A stretch of DNA of 64,000 bases, from assembly GCF_002741015.1 (NCBI RefSeq), contig NZ_CP016616.1:851501-915500 (forward strand), in the 5' to 3' direction. Source of the stretch: Microvirga ossetica (GTDB lineage Bacteria; Pseudomonadota; Alphaproteobacteria; Rhizobiales; Beijerinckiaceae). The first letter of the stretch is position 1; every line of letters begins with the position of its first letter. Made by a program: the position numbers and the translations under genes. The notes beneath the pieces are model-generated. The model searched no databases and was not told where the DNA came from. It saw only the letters and a list, made by a program, of their open reading frames with translations. Positions 1-8,446 of this stretch are shown one piece after another.

Positions 1-202
1 GCCCGTCGAGGGGTCTACAGGAAACGTTCTCTCCCAGTTGATGTAAGCCATCATGCCCTCTCATGAAAAATATCACGTGCACTACTGAGGCAGCACAACG
101 GAGCAATATGGCTCGACCGTGTCAGCTTGAGCAGTGGAATGACTATGCGCAGCCGAAATTCTCAGGTTAATTGTCCAAACCTTTGTCTCAGCGCAGCGAC
201 TA

Positions 203-216
203 GAGCCTCGGACCGG
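203..216 (+). repeat. Left terminal inverted repeat of the IS630 element
   Basis: GAGCCTCGGACCGG, preceded by TA; matches the reverse complement of 1241-1253 except for one substitution and a one-base difference. Confidence 0.85.
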
Positions 217-282
217 AAATGAGACTCCTGGCTTCTGTGCGAGGCCGAGCTGTGATTCACTGCCTGGACTGGGAGGTGGATT

Positions 283-1240
283 ATGGGTCATTGCTATTCC
301 CTGGATCTGCGGGTGCGCGTCGCCGACTTTGTCGATGCAGGTCATTCCTGCCGGGCGGCAGCCCAGCACTTTGACGTCAGCGAGAGTTTCGCCATCAAGC
401 TGGTGCAGCGGAAGCGGCGGTTCGGCTCGCCGGCACCGGCCCGGCAAGGCCGTCCGCCCGGACGCGGCAAGCTGGTGCCCTATGAGAGCTTCTTGATCCA
501 GACGGTCGAGGCCGAGCCGGCCATCACCATGCCCGAGCTGGCCGCAAGGCTGCTGACTGAGCATGGGATCGTTGCGGCTCCCGCGATGCTCTCGCGCTTC
601 CTGTGCCGGCACGGCTTCTCATATAAAAAAATGCCTGATGGCGGCGGAGTGCGCACGCGCCGATGTGCGGGATGAGCGCCGGGTCTGGCATGCCCAGCGC
701 CAGCCGCGCATGCGCCAGGAGACGCACCGGCTGGTGTTCCTGGACGAGACGTATGTCAACACCAAGATGACGCGCCTGCGCGGGCGGAGCCGCAGGGGCC
801 AGCGCCTACGCATGAAAGCTCCCTTTGGACACTGGAAAACCCATACCTTTCTGGCTGGGCTACGGTGCAACGAGTTGTGCGCGCCGTGGATCATCGATGG
901 CCCGATCACCCGGTTGGCGTTCGAGGCTTACATTGAGACGCAGCTCGCGCCGACGCTGCGCAAAGGCGATGTGGTGATCCTCGACAACCTGGCTGTCCAC
1001 AAGAGCGAGAAGGCCGCTCAGTGTCTGAAGCAACGCGGAGCCTGGTTCCTGTTTTTACCTGCTTATTCGCCTGATCTTAATCCAATTGAACAGGCCTTTG
1101 CCAAGATCAAAGCGCACTTGCGCAAGGCCGAGGCCCGAACGTTCGACGCGCTCTGGCGAGCGCTCGGTGAGATCTGCAACCTGTTCGAACCACAAGAGTG
1201 CTGGAACTACCTTAAGGCTGCCGGATATGCGTCCGTTTAA
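283..1240 (+). CDS. IS630-family transposase, two frames joined by a +1 shift
   Basis: DDE transposase that excises and inserts the IS. The first frame (283-675) encodes the N-terminal helix-turn-helix part, the second (continuous to 1240) the catalytic part. They overlap. The family-typical join falls at a run of seven A (625-631): reading two Lys codons and skipping one A continues as [14 protein letters not shown] into frame two, giving about 318 residues, normal for the family. Catalytic acids are visible as D in [10 protein letters not shown] in [10 protein letters not shown] and E in PDLNPIEQ. Programmed +1 (or -2) frameshifting or transcriptional slippage at the A-run is inferred; a disabling point mutation is the alternative, but both halves are otherwise uninterrupted. 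Confidence 0.85.
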
Positions 1241-1253
1241 CCGTCCGATGCTC
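1241..1253 (-). repeat. Right terminal inverted repeat of the IS630 element
   Basis: CCGTCCGATGCTC directly after the transposase stop and directly before TA; inverted match of 203-216. Confidence 0.85.
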
Positions 1254-1255
1254 TA

Positions 1256-1652
1256 GCAGTCCAAGGAGTGATTGACGATGCGGAGCCGGTACAGACTTAA
1301 CAGAACCGCCCTGACCGCCACTGGTCAGTTGAGCCTCGGTCAGGTCCAATTTGGCACTCCGATAAGCATTCGGTTGATCTACTTCCGATCCTGCTCGACA
1401 GAGCCTGCGAGCGCTTGCCGCGAGTAGGTTCTGTGAAGCCAATAGGGGAGCAGGAGCTATCCCTCAGACCTGTGCAACCGACCAGCCACAATGAGACATG
1501 TCGCTTTTGATGTCTCACCCTCGTGGCCTTACCCAGTTCCGTTGACTTCGGCTGCCCCAACGACGTGCCGTATAAAGTCATGTCGTTTTCAGTGAAGCAA
1601 TTTCATGCAATAGTATGTGACAGGTAGCTCAAAAACACGAGGAGCCGCGATC
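1256..1652. other. Gene-free stretch right of the IS
   Basis: About 400 bases between the IS630 end and the receiver-domain gene. Open frames here lack start/SD context and resemble no family I know. I see no RNA gene or convincing terminator. Confidence 0.5.
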
Positions 1653-2018
1653 ATGAATGAATTATATGGTCGAATTATTCTCGTGGCAGAAAAAGAATAC
1701 TTCATTACAGATGATCTGACGCAGGCTTTGGAGAAGGCAGGGGCCGATGTTCTCGGTCCAGTCGGTACCTTAGATGGTGCCCTGAGTCTTCTCGAAGTGA
1801 TGGACCGGGTCGATGGAGCCGTGCTCGACATCAATCTTCGCGATGAAGCGGTGTATCGTGTGATCGACGTGCTGGAAGCGCGTGGCATCCCCTATGTGTT
1901 CGCGACAAGCGATGGGGAAACAGCCATTCCTGACAAATACAAGCATGTGCCTCGGTGGATGAAGCCGTTCCATCTGGAAGACCTTGCAAAGGGGTTCGGG
2001 GACCTCCTGCGACGGTAG
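1653..2018 (+). CDS. Single-domain response regulator (CheY-like receiver)
   Basis: A 121-residue stand-alone receiver domain with no output domain, presumably a phosphorelay intermediate or sensor partner in the cytoplasm. Asp59 in AVLDINL is the likely phosphoacceptor, Thr85/Ser86 in VFATS the switch residue position and Lys104 in WMKPF the conserved lysine. The usual N-terminal acidic pair is replaced by AEKE, so metal binding may be atypical. The start at 1653 is chosen because GGAG (1641-1644) lies eight bases upstream; an earlier ATG (1617) lacks a ribosome site. No histidine kinase is nearby. The sequence after the stop continues in the same frame into a Crp/Fnr relic. Confidence 0.85.
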   Translation: MNELYGRIILVAEKEYFITDDLTQALEKAGADVLGPVGTLDGALSLLEVMDRVDGAVLDINLRDEAVYRVIDVLEARGIPYVFATSDGETAIPDKYKHVPRWMKPFHLEDLAKGFGDLLRR

Positions 2019-2039
2019 CTCTCCCGGCTCTACAGCCCG

Positions 2040-2204
2040 ATCTCGGCGCTGGGGTTGCGCGCTCTCCAAACCACCGGCCTGATCATACAGCGCCGAGGCG
2101 CCGTCGCCGTGACCCACCGCGCCGGTCTCGAACAGGCCACGTGCGAGTGCTACGGCAAAATCCGCTCCCGCGTTGAGAAGCTGCTTCCCGGCAGTTATGT
2201 CTGA
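2040..2204 (+). pseudogene. C-terminal relic of a Crp/Fnr-family regulator
   Basis: Reading from about 2040 to the TGA at 2202-2204 gives LGLRALQTTGLI, then RRGAVAVTHRAGLEQATCE and CYGKIRSRVEKLLP. This matches the recognition-helix end and C-terminal tail typical of rhizobial Crp/Fnr regulators (LQxAGLIxYxRGxIxxxDRxGLExxxCECY). The cNMP-binding domain and most of the helix-turn-helix are missing, and no start codon serves it. The fragment is in the same frame as the upstream receiver gene but separated by that gene's TAG. It is a decayed remnant rather than a working gene; recognition is from memory of the family. Confidence 0.6.
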
Positions 2205-2405
2205 CCTGATCGGGCTAGGCTGACCGCACCGACGAAGCCTTAGTCTTGGTTGGCTTCACAGACTGCTGCACTTAGGCGGTGATTTCGCTTCCTTGGACCG
2301 CATTCATGCACTTTGCGAACGGCTTCGACCACCCTTGAACCTCAAGAACAAACATGACAACAAGCCGAACGTCCCCAAGTGGGTTTCGCGGAATAAAAAC
2401 GCCGG

Positions 2406-2600
2406 TCAGGGCCTATCAACGAGCCGCTTGATCTCGAAGATCGCCCCGATCAGGAAGATCGCAAAGATGATGGCACCGAAGATGTACGAAATGACGTTTC
2501 CGCTGACGCTCGGGTTGTGTGCCACTGCGACCATGAACAGGAATAGCGGCAGGACCACGGTGATTCCACCGAGCAAGATGATCGTTCGCGTCGTGCTCAT
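2406..2600 (-). CDS. Small two-helix membrane protein
   Basis: A 64-residue protein when started at MSTTRTIILLGG (2600); an upstream start at 2651 would add 17 residues. It has two hydrophobic stretches, roughly residues 7-28 and 36-57, joined by a short polar turn, and ends with a basic tail (EIKRLVDRP). It is therefore an inner-membrane hairpin. I do not recognise a family. The opposite-strand frame over the same bases is rich in Met, Pro and Arg and looks like a shadow. The gene stands alone between the Crp/Fnr relic and a + strand orphan, with no strong SD. Confidence 0.5.
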   Translation of the reverse strand: MSTTRTIILLGGITVVLPLFLFMVAVAHNPSVSGNVISYIFGAIIFAIFLIGAIFEIKRLVDRP

Positions 2601-2887
2601 GTCCGGTCCCCAAATCAGCGACAGGCCAACTATGCCGAGCCCCCTCGGCAATGGCTAGGCCCTGTTGGGGTGATCCAGTGGTCTTTGTACGTGGGTAAGC
2701 TGCTCCCATGGCGGTGGTGGCAAGGGTGACCATGGAGGATGTCGCGGCAATCACGGGGTGCCAAGAACCGCTCTCGTTAGTGCTGCCTGAACTGTCGTAC
2801 CCTTGAGCCCTTGACAACTATCGACGGAGCCGCAGCACAACGAGGAAGCCGATCACAAAGCCGATGAGGATTGCACAGACATTCAGG
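2601..2887. other. Gene-free spacer
   Basis: Roughly 290 bases of divergent spacer between a minus-strand membrane protein and a plus-strand orphan. No recognisable gene, repeat or terminator. Confidence 0.4.
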
Positions 2888-3256
2888 ATGACCCTCATGA
2901 TCAATCTGATCACCTTGACCAGACACGAGGCCAATGCTCGAAGAACGATCCGCGAGCGCAACGGCGGACGGGAGGTTCCTTTTTATGCTCACCCCGGCAT
3001 GTACGCGACCCGTGCCATGAAGCAGCCGGATGGCAGCATGCGCCTCATTGTGGATATCCCCAGTGTTGAGGCCCTGAAAGCGTACAGGGCACAGGTGATC
3101 AACACGACAGAACCGCAGAGCCTCCTGGATGATATGTTCTACGTGAGCGGCGAAATTCCCCGCGTGACGGCCTTCGAGCATGGATTGCCTACGCAGCACC
3201 GGCAACCCAGTAATGGCGGCTGGGAGCCTGATCCCCGAACCCCTGGTCATGGATGA
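2888..3256 (+). CDS. Hypothetical protein
   Basis: A 122-residue soluble protein starting MTLMINLIT (2888; an ATG at 2864 is also possible). The middle is well composed, with IRERNGGREVPFYAHPG, then MRLIVDIPSVEALKAYRAQV, which reads as a beta-strand plus amphipathic helix. The tail (QHRQPSNGGWEPDPR) is disordered. I recognise no family. Its stop overlaps the start of the next small frame by eight bases, suggesting translational coupling. A longer minus-strand frame covers the same bases but is Arg/His/Cys-rich and looks antisense. Confidence 0.45.
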   Translation: MTLMINLITLTRHEANARRTIRERNGGREVPFYAHPGMYATRAMKQPDGSMRLIVDIPSVEALKAYRAQVINTTEPQSLLDDMFYVSGEIPRVTAFEHGLPTQHRQPSNGGWEPDPRTPGHG

Positions 3257-3485
3257 ACGCTGGGTTGCCGTCAACGTGAAGGATAAGGGCATTGTCGTGT
3301 GTTCACGTCCTGCTCGCATGGTGCCCCCGGCGAAGCTTGGCTTTTCGGGCACCGCGTTTCATGTATGGAGGCTGGATACCCCATCCGGCCAGCAGCACAA
3401 TCCGATCTGGAACTGCACCGAGGGTCCCATGGATCGGCAGGATCGTAAGGTCGAGCGACGGCGGCAATTGTCTCGGCTCAGGTAG
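3249..3485 (+). CDS. Small hypothetical protein, overlapping start with the preceding frame
   Basis: A 78-residue protein starting at the ATG at 3249, inside the last codons of the preceding gene. Its sequence starts MDERWVAVNVKDKGIVVCS and includes PPAKLGFSGTAFHVWRLD and a basic tail (KVERRRQLSRLR). Composition is protein-like but no family is recognised. Overlap with the upstream stop suggests a two-gene unit. Downstream to 3553 I see nothing else. Confidence 0.4.
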   Translation: MDERWVAVNVKDKGIVVCSRPARMVPPAKLGFSGTAFHVWRLDTPSGQQHNPIWNCTEGPMDRQDRKVERRRQLSRLR

Positions 3486-3553
3486 CGCGTGTTTCCTGGT
3501 GAATATGTTAAACTGTACCAAGACCACGATACCGGCTGAGGCTCTCTGATCAG

Positions 3554-4096
3554 ATGCTCCACTCCATCCTCTCCCTGCGCTGGGTCACCCTCGTTGCCGC
3601 TCTTGGGGCTGCACTCGGGGCCCTGCTGATGTTTTTCGAGGGTTGCCTGAAACTGGCATATGCCCTGGAGATGGTGCTTCAGCCGAGCGCCGACATCGAA
3701 ACGTCGGTCATCGCCACAGTGATGCAGGCCACGGATGCGTTCCTGTTTGGCCTTGTCCTAATTGTGTTCGCCTATGCCATCACCTTCGGCTTTGCCTTCA
3801 CCCTCCCCAATAGCGTTCGAGCCAAGGCACCGCTGTGGATGCACGTTGAGGGTCTCGGAGAAATCAAGATCACCTTGATCCAGGTGGTCTTGGTCTACTT
3901 GGTGGTGGATTTTGTTACCGACGTTGTGGAGGCTGAGACCCGCATTACCTGGGAGATGCTCGTGAAGCCGACTGCCATTGTGTTGATCGCGGGAGCCCTT
4001 CGTCTGATTGGCACCATGCACCTGAATGATCAGCCGGATGTTTCCGAACAACCTCGGCGAACATCCGAGACAGCCCAGCACCTCGTTGAAAAATGA
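3554..4096 (+). CDS. YqhA/UPF0114-family inner-membrane protein
   Basis: A 180-residue integral membrane protein of the YqhA (UPF0114) family, whose biochemical role is unknown. The family pattern is visible: an N-terminal RWVTLVAALGAALGALLMFF helix, then ATDAFLFGLVLIVFAYAIT as the second helix with the conserved DAFLxGxVL motif. A predicted amphipathic segment (EGLGEIKITLIQVV) runs into a third helix, and a final helix covers TAIVLIAGALRLIG. Length fits the family (about 160-180). The tail after residue 160 is polar. It stands alone, convergent with the esterase gene that follows on the other strand. Confidence 0.8.
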   Translation: MLHSILSLRWVTLVAALGAALGALLMFFEGCLKLAYALEMVLQPSADIETSVIATVMQATDAFLFGLVLIVFAYAITFGFAFTLPNSVRAKAPLWMHVEGLGEIKITLIQVVLVYLVVDFVTDVVEAETRITWEMLVKPTAIVLIAGALRLIGTMHLNDQPDVSEQPRRTSETAQHLVEK

Positions 4097-4174
4097 TCGT
4101 CCGCCCTCCCGCAACCGTTCGCGCCGACCTGATCGCTTCTGAGCGTCAGACTGCCTAAGCGCACGATCTCATGA

Positions 4175-5326
4175 TTACGGGGACTGGCCGATCAGACGAT
4201 CTACCATGGCCTTGACTGCCCGCATCTGTGGTCCGGTTCGAGTGTAGTAGTTCGATCCGCTGTAGCCCCAAAAGTCCCAGCAGCGGTTCGGGTTCGCTGC
4301 TGAAGTCTTTGTCTGCGGGTACAGCACAACAATGTTGTTGTTGGCTGCCCACCGATTGTAACCCGCATCCCGGATGAAGTCGTCGTAGACACTGTCCACA
4401 TTCTGATTGCAGCCATGAAAGGCGACATGAAGGCGGCACTGCTCGGCAGCACATGAGGTTGGGACATACAGGTAACCAACGCCGTGGAGGCTGACGCTCT
4501 CATCGGTTGAACGAAAGAACTCCGATTGATCGAAGGCGACCAGCGTTCCGTCTCGATGGGGATCATCCGAGGCTGGCTTGAAGTCCCCTGGGTACAGGTG
4601 GCGCAGAAGCATCACAGCCGCCTCATAATCGCATTGGATGACGAACGGCGGCTCGTGTTGGCCGCAATCCCGGACCGGGAACTTGCTCTCCCCTGCAAAT
4701 CGGCTGACCGGCATGCCGTGATTGGCCGCAGAACCGGTCTGATTTTGGTCGAACTGGAGGTTCGGCTCGTGAACTTCGAGACGATCATACAGCCGTTCAA
4801 GGGTTTCCATCACTTGGAGCGGGACAAGGGCATCGCTCTTGCCGTGGAACAGCCAGACTCGGCTGTCCGCGAGATTGGAAGGATTGTCGATCAGACCCTG
4901 GTCTGCCGCCTTTCTGATGATCCTGAGGGAATCCTCAGCCTGTGGTGCTGAGGGACGAAGGCCGTAGTAGCGGTCGCCATAGTAGTGGGTGCAGGCCACC
5001 GCTGCCGCCGAGACCCGGTCCAGAGCGACGGACCAGAAGGGCAGCCACGGGTTCGGAATGGTCTCGACACAGCCATAAGTACCACCTGCGAGGATGCCCG
5101 CGCCTTTCACAAGGCTGGAGAAGGCGACGTGGAACTGGTGGGCGAAGAACGCACCAGAGGACAGACCTGAGACTGTGACGGTTGCGCGACCAAGATTGGG
5201 GAGTGACGGGAGCTTCTGGTTGGTTGTCGGCGGCGGCGGATCAGGCAAGCGGTCATGATTTGCCCGACCATCCCCTGGCAGCAGCAGTGCAACAACCAAT
5301 CCCAGCACTGCGAATGGGCGTCTCAT
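4175..5326 (-). CDS. Exported PHB-depolymerase-like esterase
   Basis: A 383-residue alpha/beta-hydrolase resembling the periplasmic/extracellular poly(3-hydroxybutyrate) depolymerases with the type II catalytic order. Residues 1-22 form a signal peptide ending near GRANH. The lipase box GLSSG (54-58) places the nucleophile at Ser56. HGKSDALVP supplies the likely catalytic Asp. VAFHGCNQN and NRWAANNNIVVLYPQ look like the oxyanion segment and following helix/strand. Paired cysteines fit an exported, disulphide-bonded enzyme. The likely substrate is short-chain polyester or oligomers; a generic carboxylesterase is the alternative. It is the last of a run of minus-strand genes but is separated from the next by 219 bases, so probably has its own promoter. 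Confidence 0.8.
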   Translation of the reverse strand: MRRPFAVLGLVVALLLPGDGRANHDRLPDPPPPTTNQKLPSLPNLGRATVTVSGLSSGAFFAHQFHVAFSSLVKGAGILAGGTYGCVETIPNPWLPFWSVALDRVSAAAVACTHYYGDRYYGLRPSAPQAEDSLRIIRKAADQGLIDNPSNLADSRVWLFHGKSDALVPLQVMETLERLYDRLEVHEPNLQFDQNQTGSAANHGMPVSRFAGESKFPVRDCGQHEPPFVIQCDYEAAVMLLRHLYPGDFKPASDDPHRDGTLVAFDQSEFFRSTDESVSLHGVGYLYVPTSCAAEQCRLHVAFHGCNQNVDSVYDDFIRDAGYNRWAANNNIVVLYPQTKTSAANPNRCWDFWGYSGSNYYTRTGPQMRAVKAMVDRLIGQSP

Positions 5327-5545
5327 GATCGTGAACCCCTACGATTCCCCGGAAATCTACAATCCGATCACCGTCCTTTGACGGCCCCACCGGAGTATAC
5401 ACATGGCTATCAGGAGCCCTAAAAGCCGGGATTGAGAGTTCAAACAGGTGGAGGCTGCAAAGATCGAGTGATTGTAGCCGGGAGCACTGTCGCGGAAACA
5501 GGCTCCAGGTTGGACCTCGCTGGAACTGTCGAATGAATTTCTCGG

Positions 5546-6094
5546 TTAGGACTTCGGCTTCACTGATTGTTCGGCATCGTCAGCAACCCGGTCGAATTCC
5601 TGCTCCAACTGGGCATTGATCCCTCGCAAGCCTACAATGACATCACGTGCCCATGAGACGTGGTTCAGCCTGCGCTTCACCGACCAATCTGGTCCGAGAC
5701 CTGCGCTGATCGCCCTCACGTTGCTGATCTTGTCGGCGAGTTTGATGATCTTTGCCCGATCCGATTTCTTGGCCGCTTGCTCGACCTGCAAACGTTTGCG
5801 CTCCTCACCCGAAAGGCTCATGTCATCGGTGACTTCTTCAACGAGCCTCGCCACGTCCTCTCCGAACCCCTCGGCAATCATTTGACGTGGCACTTCCTGG
5901 TCCTCGATAGCATCATGCAGCAGCGCGGCAATCACGAGGTCCGGGTCCCGCCCCTCAGTGGCGTCGGCAACGAGTGCCGCAACCTCCAAGAGGTGATTGA
6001 TGTAGGGTTCCTGCGCCACCCCTTTCTTCTTCTGATGAACATGCCAGGAAGCCGCCGCATGAGCGGCTTTGAGAACGCGAATTAGGTCTTCCAT
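5546..6094 (-). CDS. HD-domain phosphohydrolase, MESH1/SpoT-hydrolase-like, copy 1
   Basis: A 182-residue stand-alone HD protein of the small (p)ppGpp-hydrolase-like (MESH1/SpoT N-terminal) type. Metal-binding residues are visible: His34 (YINHLLE), His60-Asp61 and Glu64-Asp65 in LLHDAIED, and Asp120 with Asn124 in KLADKISN. These match the hydrolase signature; a synthetase domain is absent. The predicted reaction is removal of 3'-pyrophosphate from (p)ppGpp or a related nucleotide, but other substrates are possible. A same-length paralogue lies at 20317-20865. The gene follows the cupin gene (stop 6146) by 52 bases on the same strand and may be cotranscribed with it. Confidence 0.8.
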   Translation of the reverse strand: MEDLIRVLKAAHAAASWHVHQKKKGVAQEPYINHLLEVAALVADATEGRDPDLVIAALLHDAIEDQEVPRQMIAEGFGEDVARLVEEVTDDMSLSGEERKRLQVEQAAKKSDRAKIIKLADKISNVRAISAGLGPDWSVKRRLNHVSWARDVIVGLRGINAQLEQEFDRVADDAEQSVKPKS

Positions 6095-6145
6095 GCTTAG
6101 CCCTCGCAGAGGCAGCCAATGTAGGCTCTGTCACTGCAAACAGCC

Positions 6146-6487
6146 CTAAGACTGCTCACGCCCATGCACCTCGGCGGGAGGTGCCGTCGCTTCGACTGCC
6201 GTAAACTTCTCCAGAATGCGGTAGGTGTGCTCGGCCCCTGCGGGGACCACCCACGAATCTCCCGGCTCCAGCCGCACTGTCTGTCCCGCGATTTCCAGTT
6301 CGGCTCGTCCGGAGAGGACATAGCCAACCACCTCGTACTCATGCTTAGCCAAGGGCTTGTCCTGGGTCGGCTCCTCGTCACGCCAGAGCCGCATCGACAT
6401 CCGCTTGCCCGAAGCGAGATAGACCTGACCCTGGTCGCCGGTCGGCGAATGGGCGCTGCTGACTTTCGTGACGGTCGTGTCGGTCAT
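6146..6487 (-). CDS. Single-domain cupin protein
   Basis: A 113-residue cytoplasmic cupin barrel. Features are KHEYEVVGYVLSGRAELEIAG (first cupin motif, though with fewer histidines than usual) and RLEPGDSWVVPAGAEHTYR (second motif, with the conserved PGD and terminal His). Such proteins bind a metal or small ligand; the substrate cannot be deduced. The ATG at 6487 is preferred over the GTG one codon earlier because GGAGA lies seven bases upstream. It sits directly before the HD phosphohydrolase gene and may form an operon with it. Confidence 0.75.
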   Translation of the reverse strand: MTDTTVTKVSSAHSPTGDQGQVYLASGKRMSMRLWRDEEPTQDKPLAKHEYEVVGYVLSGRAELEIAGQTVRLEPGDSWVVPAGAEHTYRILEKFTAVEATAPPAEVHGREQS

Positions 6488-6603
6488 CACAGCATCTCCT
6501 GGATAGCGAGTACAAGCTCAGCAGGACAGCGCTCCTTATCAGGCGTCCGCCATCCGGTCGAAAGGTGGGTTACTGGCGCATCAACCGGTTCTGGCCTGTC
6601 ACC

Positions 6604-7077
6604 CTAATTGTTTGGCCCCCTCGGAGGTCCCTCGACCCAGTTCACATCCCACGGGCTATCGACAGTGATGAAGAGTAGAGTTCCCTCGTCTGGCTTTGTC
6701 CATGCTTCATGGACCATCTTGCTCGGGACGTAGTTGAAGGACCCAGGTCCTAACTCCTCCCGCTTTCCGTCGTGGTCCATGATGAACGTGCCAGACACGA
6801 CGGTGTGCGTCTCGTTGGCCGTGTGCCAGTGCTTTGGGACGTGAAAGTTCCGCGGCACCTTAATCATGAGCTTGGTTGCGCCGGTTATCTGATCGACATG
6901 CAAGATCGTGATCTCCGGGGAACCAGCCCCAAGCTCAGGGACGATCTTGTCCCACTTCATGTCCTGAAAGTTCAGGTAAATCGCATGATCAGAAGCGGTG
7001 CTGTGTGGTTGTCCCGTCTGAGCCGTTGCTGGGCTAAGGGCGGCGATCACGGCTACGGTGGGAAGGAGAATTCTCAT
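6604..7077 (-). CDS. Exported cupin protein
   Basis: A 157-residue protein with a signal peptide (MRILLPTVAVIAALSPATAQ) and one cupin barrel. HVPKHWHTANETHTVVSG carries the first motif histidines and Glu, and LGPGSFNYVPSKMVHEAW the second with its final His, so a complete metal site is likely. It resembles the ChrR-like/periplasmic cupins whose function is unassigned. The start at 7077 is supported by GTGGAGG six bases upstream; the frame could begin five codons earlier but without an SD. It is unrelated in detail to the cytoplasmic cupin just downstream. Confidence 0.8.
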   Translation of the reverse strand: MRILLPTVAVIAALSPATAQTGQPHSTASDHAIYLNFQDMKWDKIVPELGAGSPEITILHVDQITGATKLMIKVPRNFHVPKHWHTANETHTVVSGTFIMDHDGKREELGPGSFNYVPSKMVHEAWTKPDEGTLLFITVDSPWDVNWVEGPPRGPNN

Positions 7078-7339
7078 GACAGCCTCCACCAAGTGTTGGC
7101 AGGCGATCTCTACGCGAACAAGAACATGCTCACGGCAAGGCTAAGCCCCGCAGAGACATCTTACCACACACTGGGCGCTTCTAATCTACACGCCGGTCTT
7201 GTTGACGTTCTGTGCAGCGACCCCGACGTTATCCCTGACCATGATGGCAGCGTGGGCTGCCTACCTTCGGATGACCCACGCCGTTGAGCCTTCCGATCAC
7301 ATTTCGATGACGCGCAACACCCAGCAAATAAGGGCGGGG

Positions 7340-8446
7340 TTAGTTTACCCGACCCGGCATATCACCGGATAACCATCGGTCCGCCGCCACACGCCCCGCC
7401 TCTCGCAACGTGAGCAGAAATTCCCAGTCCAAGTTCAGAGCACTTGATTGACTTAGCAATGGGTACTCGGTCTCAGCCGCGATGTGATGAAGACGAAGCT
7501 TCTGGAGCTTCCGGGACAGACCCGATGCTCCCGATTCAGCGGAGGACAGCTTCGTCATAGCCGCAAGGGCGTCCATATCCCGCATGAGCGAGCTATTGAA
7601 GGTGATCTGCTCCATTCGCTTCACGATCTCAGATGACGATGTCGGCATCTCTGCTCCAGCCGTGGGCATGATTTGCACGATCAGGGTCTCTGATGCTCGT
7701 GACGCGGAGACGAGCGGGATCAGTGGTGGATTGGCCGAATAACCGCCATCCCAGTACACCTCCCCGTCAACGGTGACCGCATGATGAATGACTGGGAGAC
7801 ATGCCGATGCCAGAACTGTGTCGAGCGTAACATCCTTCTCTCGGAAGACGTGTAGCGTTCCATCCCGCACACGAGTTGCGCCAATCAGCAGGCGCAGACT
7901 GGGTTTCGCTCGCAGGGCATCAAAGTCAATCTCGTCGGCCAATAACCTTTTAAGTGGGTTCACGTTGAAAGGGTTGAATTGGTAAGGGGACAGGACACGG
8001 GTCGCCACTGCAAGTGCCGTACCAGATTGGGCTCGTGGGGCAGCCTCGCTGGCCCGCTTCCAGAACTGTTCTAACCGGTTCCTTGCACCGCTTCGACCTC
8101 CCTCAGTGAGACCTGAGGCGAGAAGAACGGCGTTAACAGCGCCAGCACTTGCACCGCTCACAGCGTCAAGCGCGAGATCATCGTCGTCCAGCAGACGGTC
8201 GAGAACGCCCCACGTAAAGGCACCGAATGAACCTCCTCCTTGAAGGGCTAAGGAAAGTCGCCTTTTGGTGGTCTTGGACTTGATAGTGTGGGTGTGGATC
8301 GGGGCCAGTGAATGGGCCTCAATCGATTGATCCGGATGAGAGCCGGTAAAAACGTCATGGAGTGAAAGCTTCATCACATTTGAACTGTGCGGTGCAGCAT
8401 GATGTTCCAGGGAGGCGTTGTGGCAATAAATCCTCACATGCGACAC
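7340..8446 (-). CDS. Patatin-like phospholipase
   Basis: A 368-residue patatin-family lipid acyl hydrolase using a Ser-Asp dyad. LALQGGGSFGAF (about 67-77) is the glycine-rich oxyanion loop, GASAG (98-102) places the nucleophile at Ser100, and YWDGGYSANPP gives Asp233 of the DGG motif. The order and spacing match bacterial RssA/YlbK-type patatins. The N-terminal 60 residues are extra and polar. A start at MKLSLHDVF (8374) is equally possible, since neither ATG has a clear SD. No signal peptide is evident, so it is cytoplasmic or secreted by another route. Substrate unknown. Confidence 0.85.
   Translation of the reverse strand: MSHVRIYCHNASLEHHAAPHSSNVMKLSLHDVFTGSHPDQSIEAHSLAPIHTHTIKSKTTKRRLSLALQGGGSFGAFTWGVLDRLLDDDDLALDAVSGASAGAVNAVLLASGLTEGGRSGARNRLEQFWKRASEAAPRAQSGTALAVATRVLSPYQFNPFNVNPLKRLLADEIDFDALRAKPSLRLLIGATRVRDGTLHVFREKDVTLDTVLASACLPVIHHAVTVDGEVYWDGGYSANPPLIPLVSASRASETLIVQIMPTAGAEMPTSSSEIVKRMEQITFNSSLMRDMDALAAMTKLSSAESGASGLSRKLQKLRLHHIAAETEYPLLSQSSALNLDWEFLLTLREAGRVAADRWLSGDMPGRVN

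Larger units (their letters stand above)
203..1253 (+). mobile_element. IS630-family insertion sequence, complete
   Basis: A 1051-bp element bounded by imperfect inverted repeats: GAGCCTCGGACCGG at the left (203-216) and, read on the other strand, GAGCATCGGACGG at the right (1241-1253). A TA dinucleotide sits directly outside each end (201-202 and 1254-1255), which is the target duplicated by IS630/Tc1-mariner elements. The transposase stop codon abuts the right repeat. Ends, size and a DDE transposase agree, so I regard it as intact. The assignment to the family is firm; the subgroup is not determined. Confidence 0.9.

Noticed and set aside
2777..3352. 191-residue minus-strand frame
   Set aside because: His/Arg/Cys-rich and overlaps a more protein-like plus-strand frame; judged antisense.
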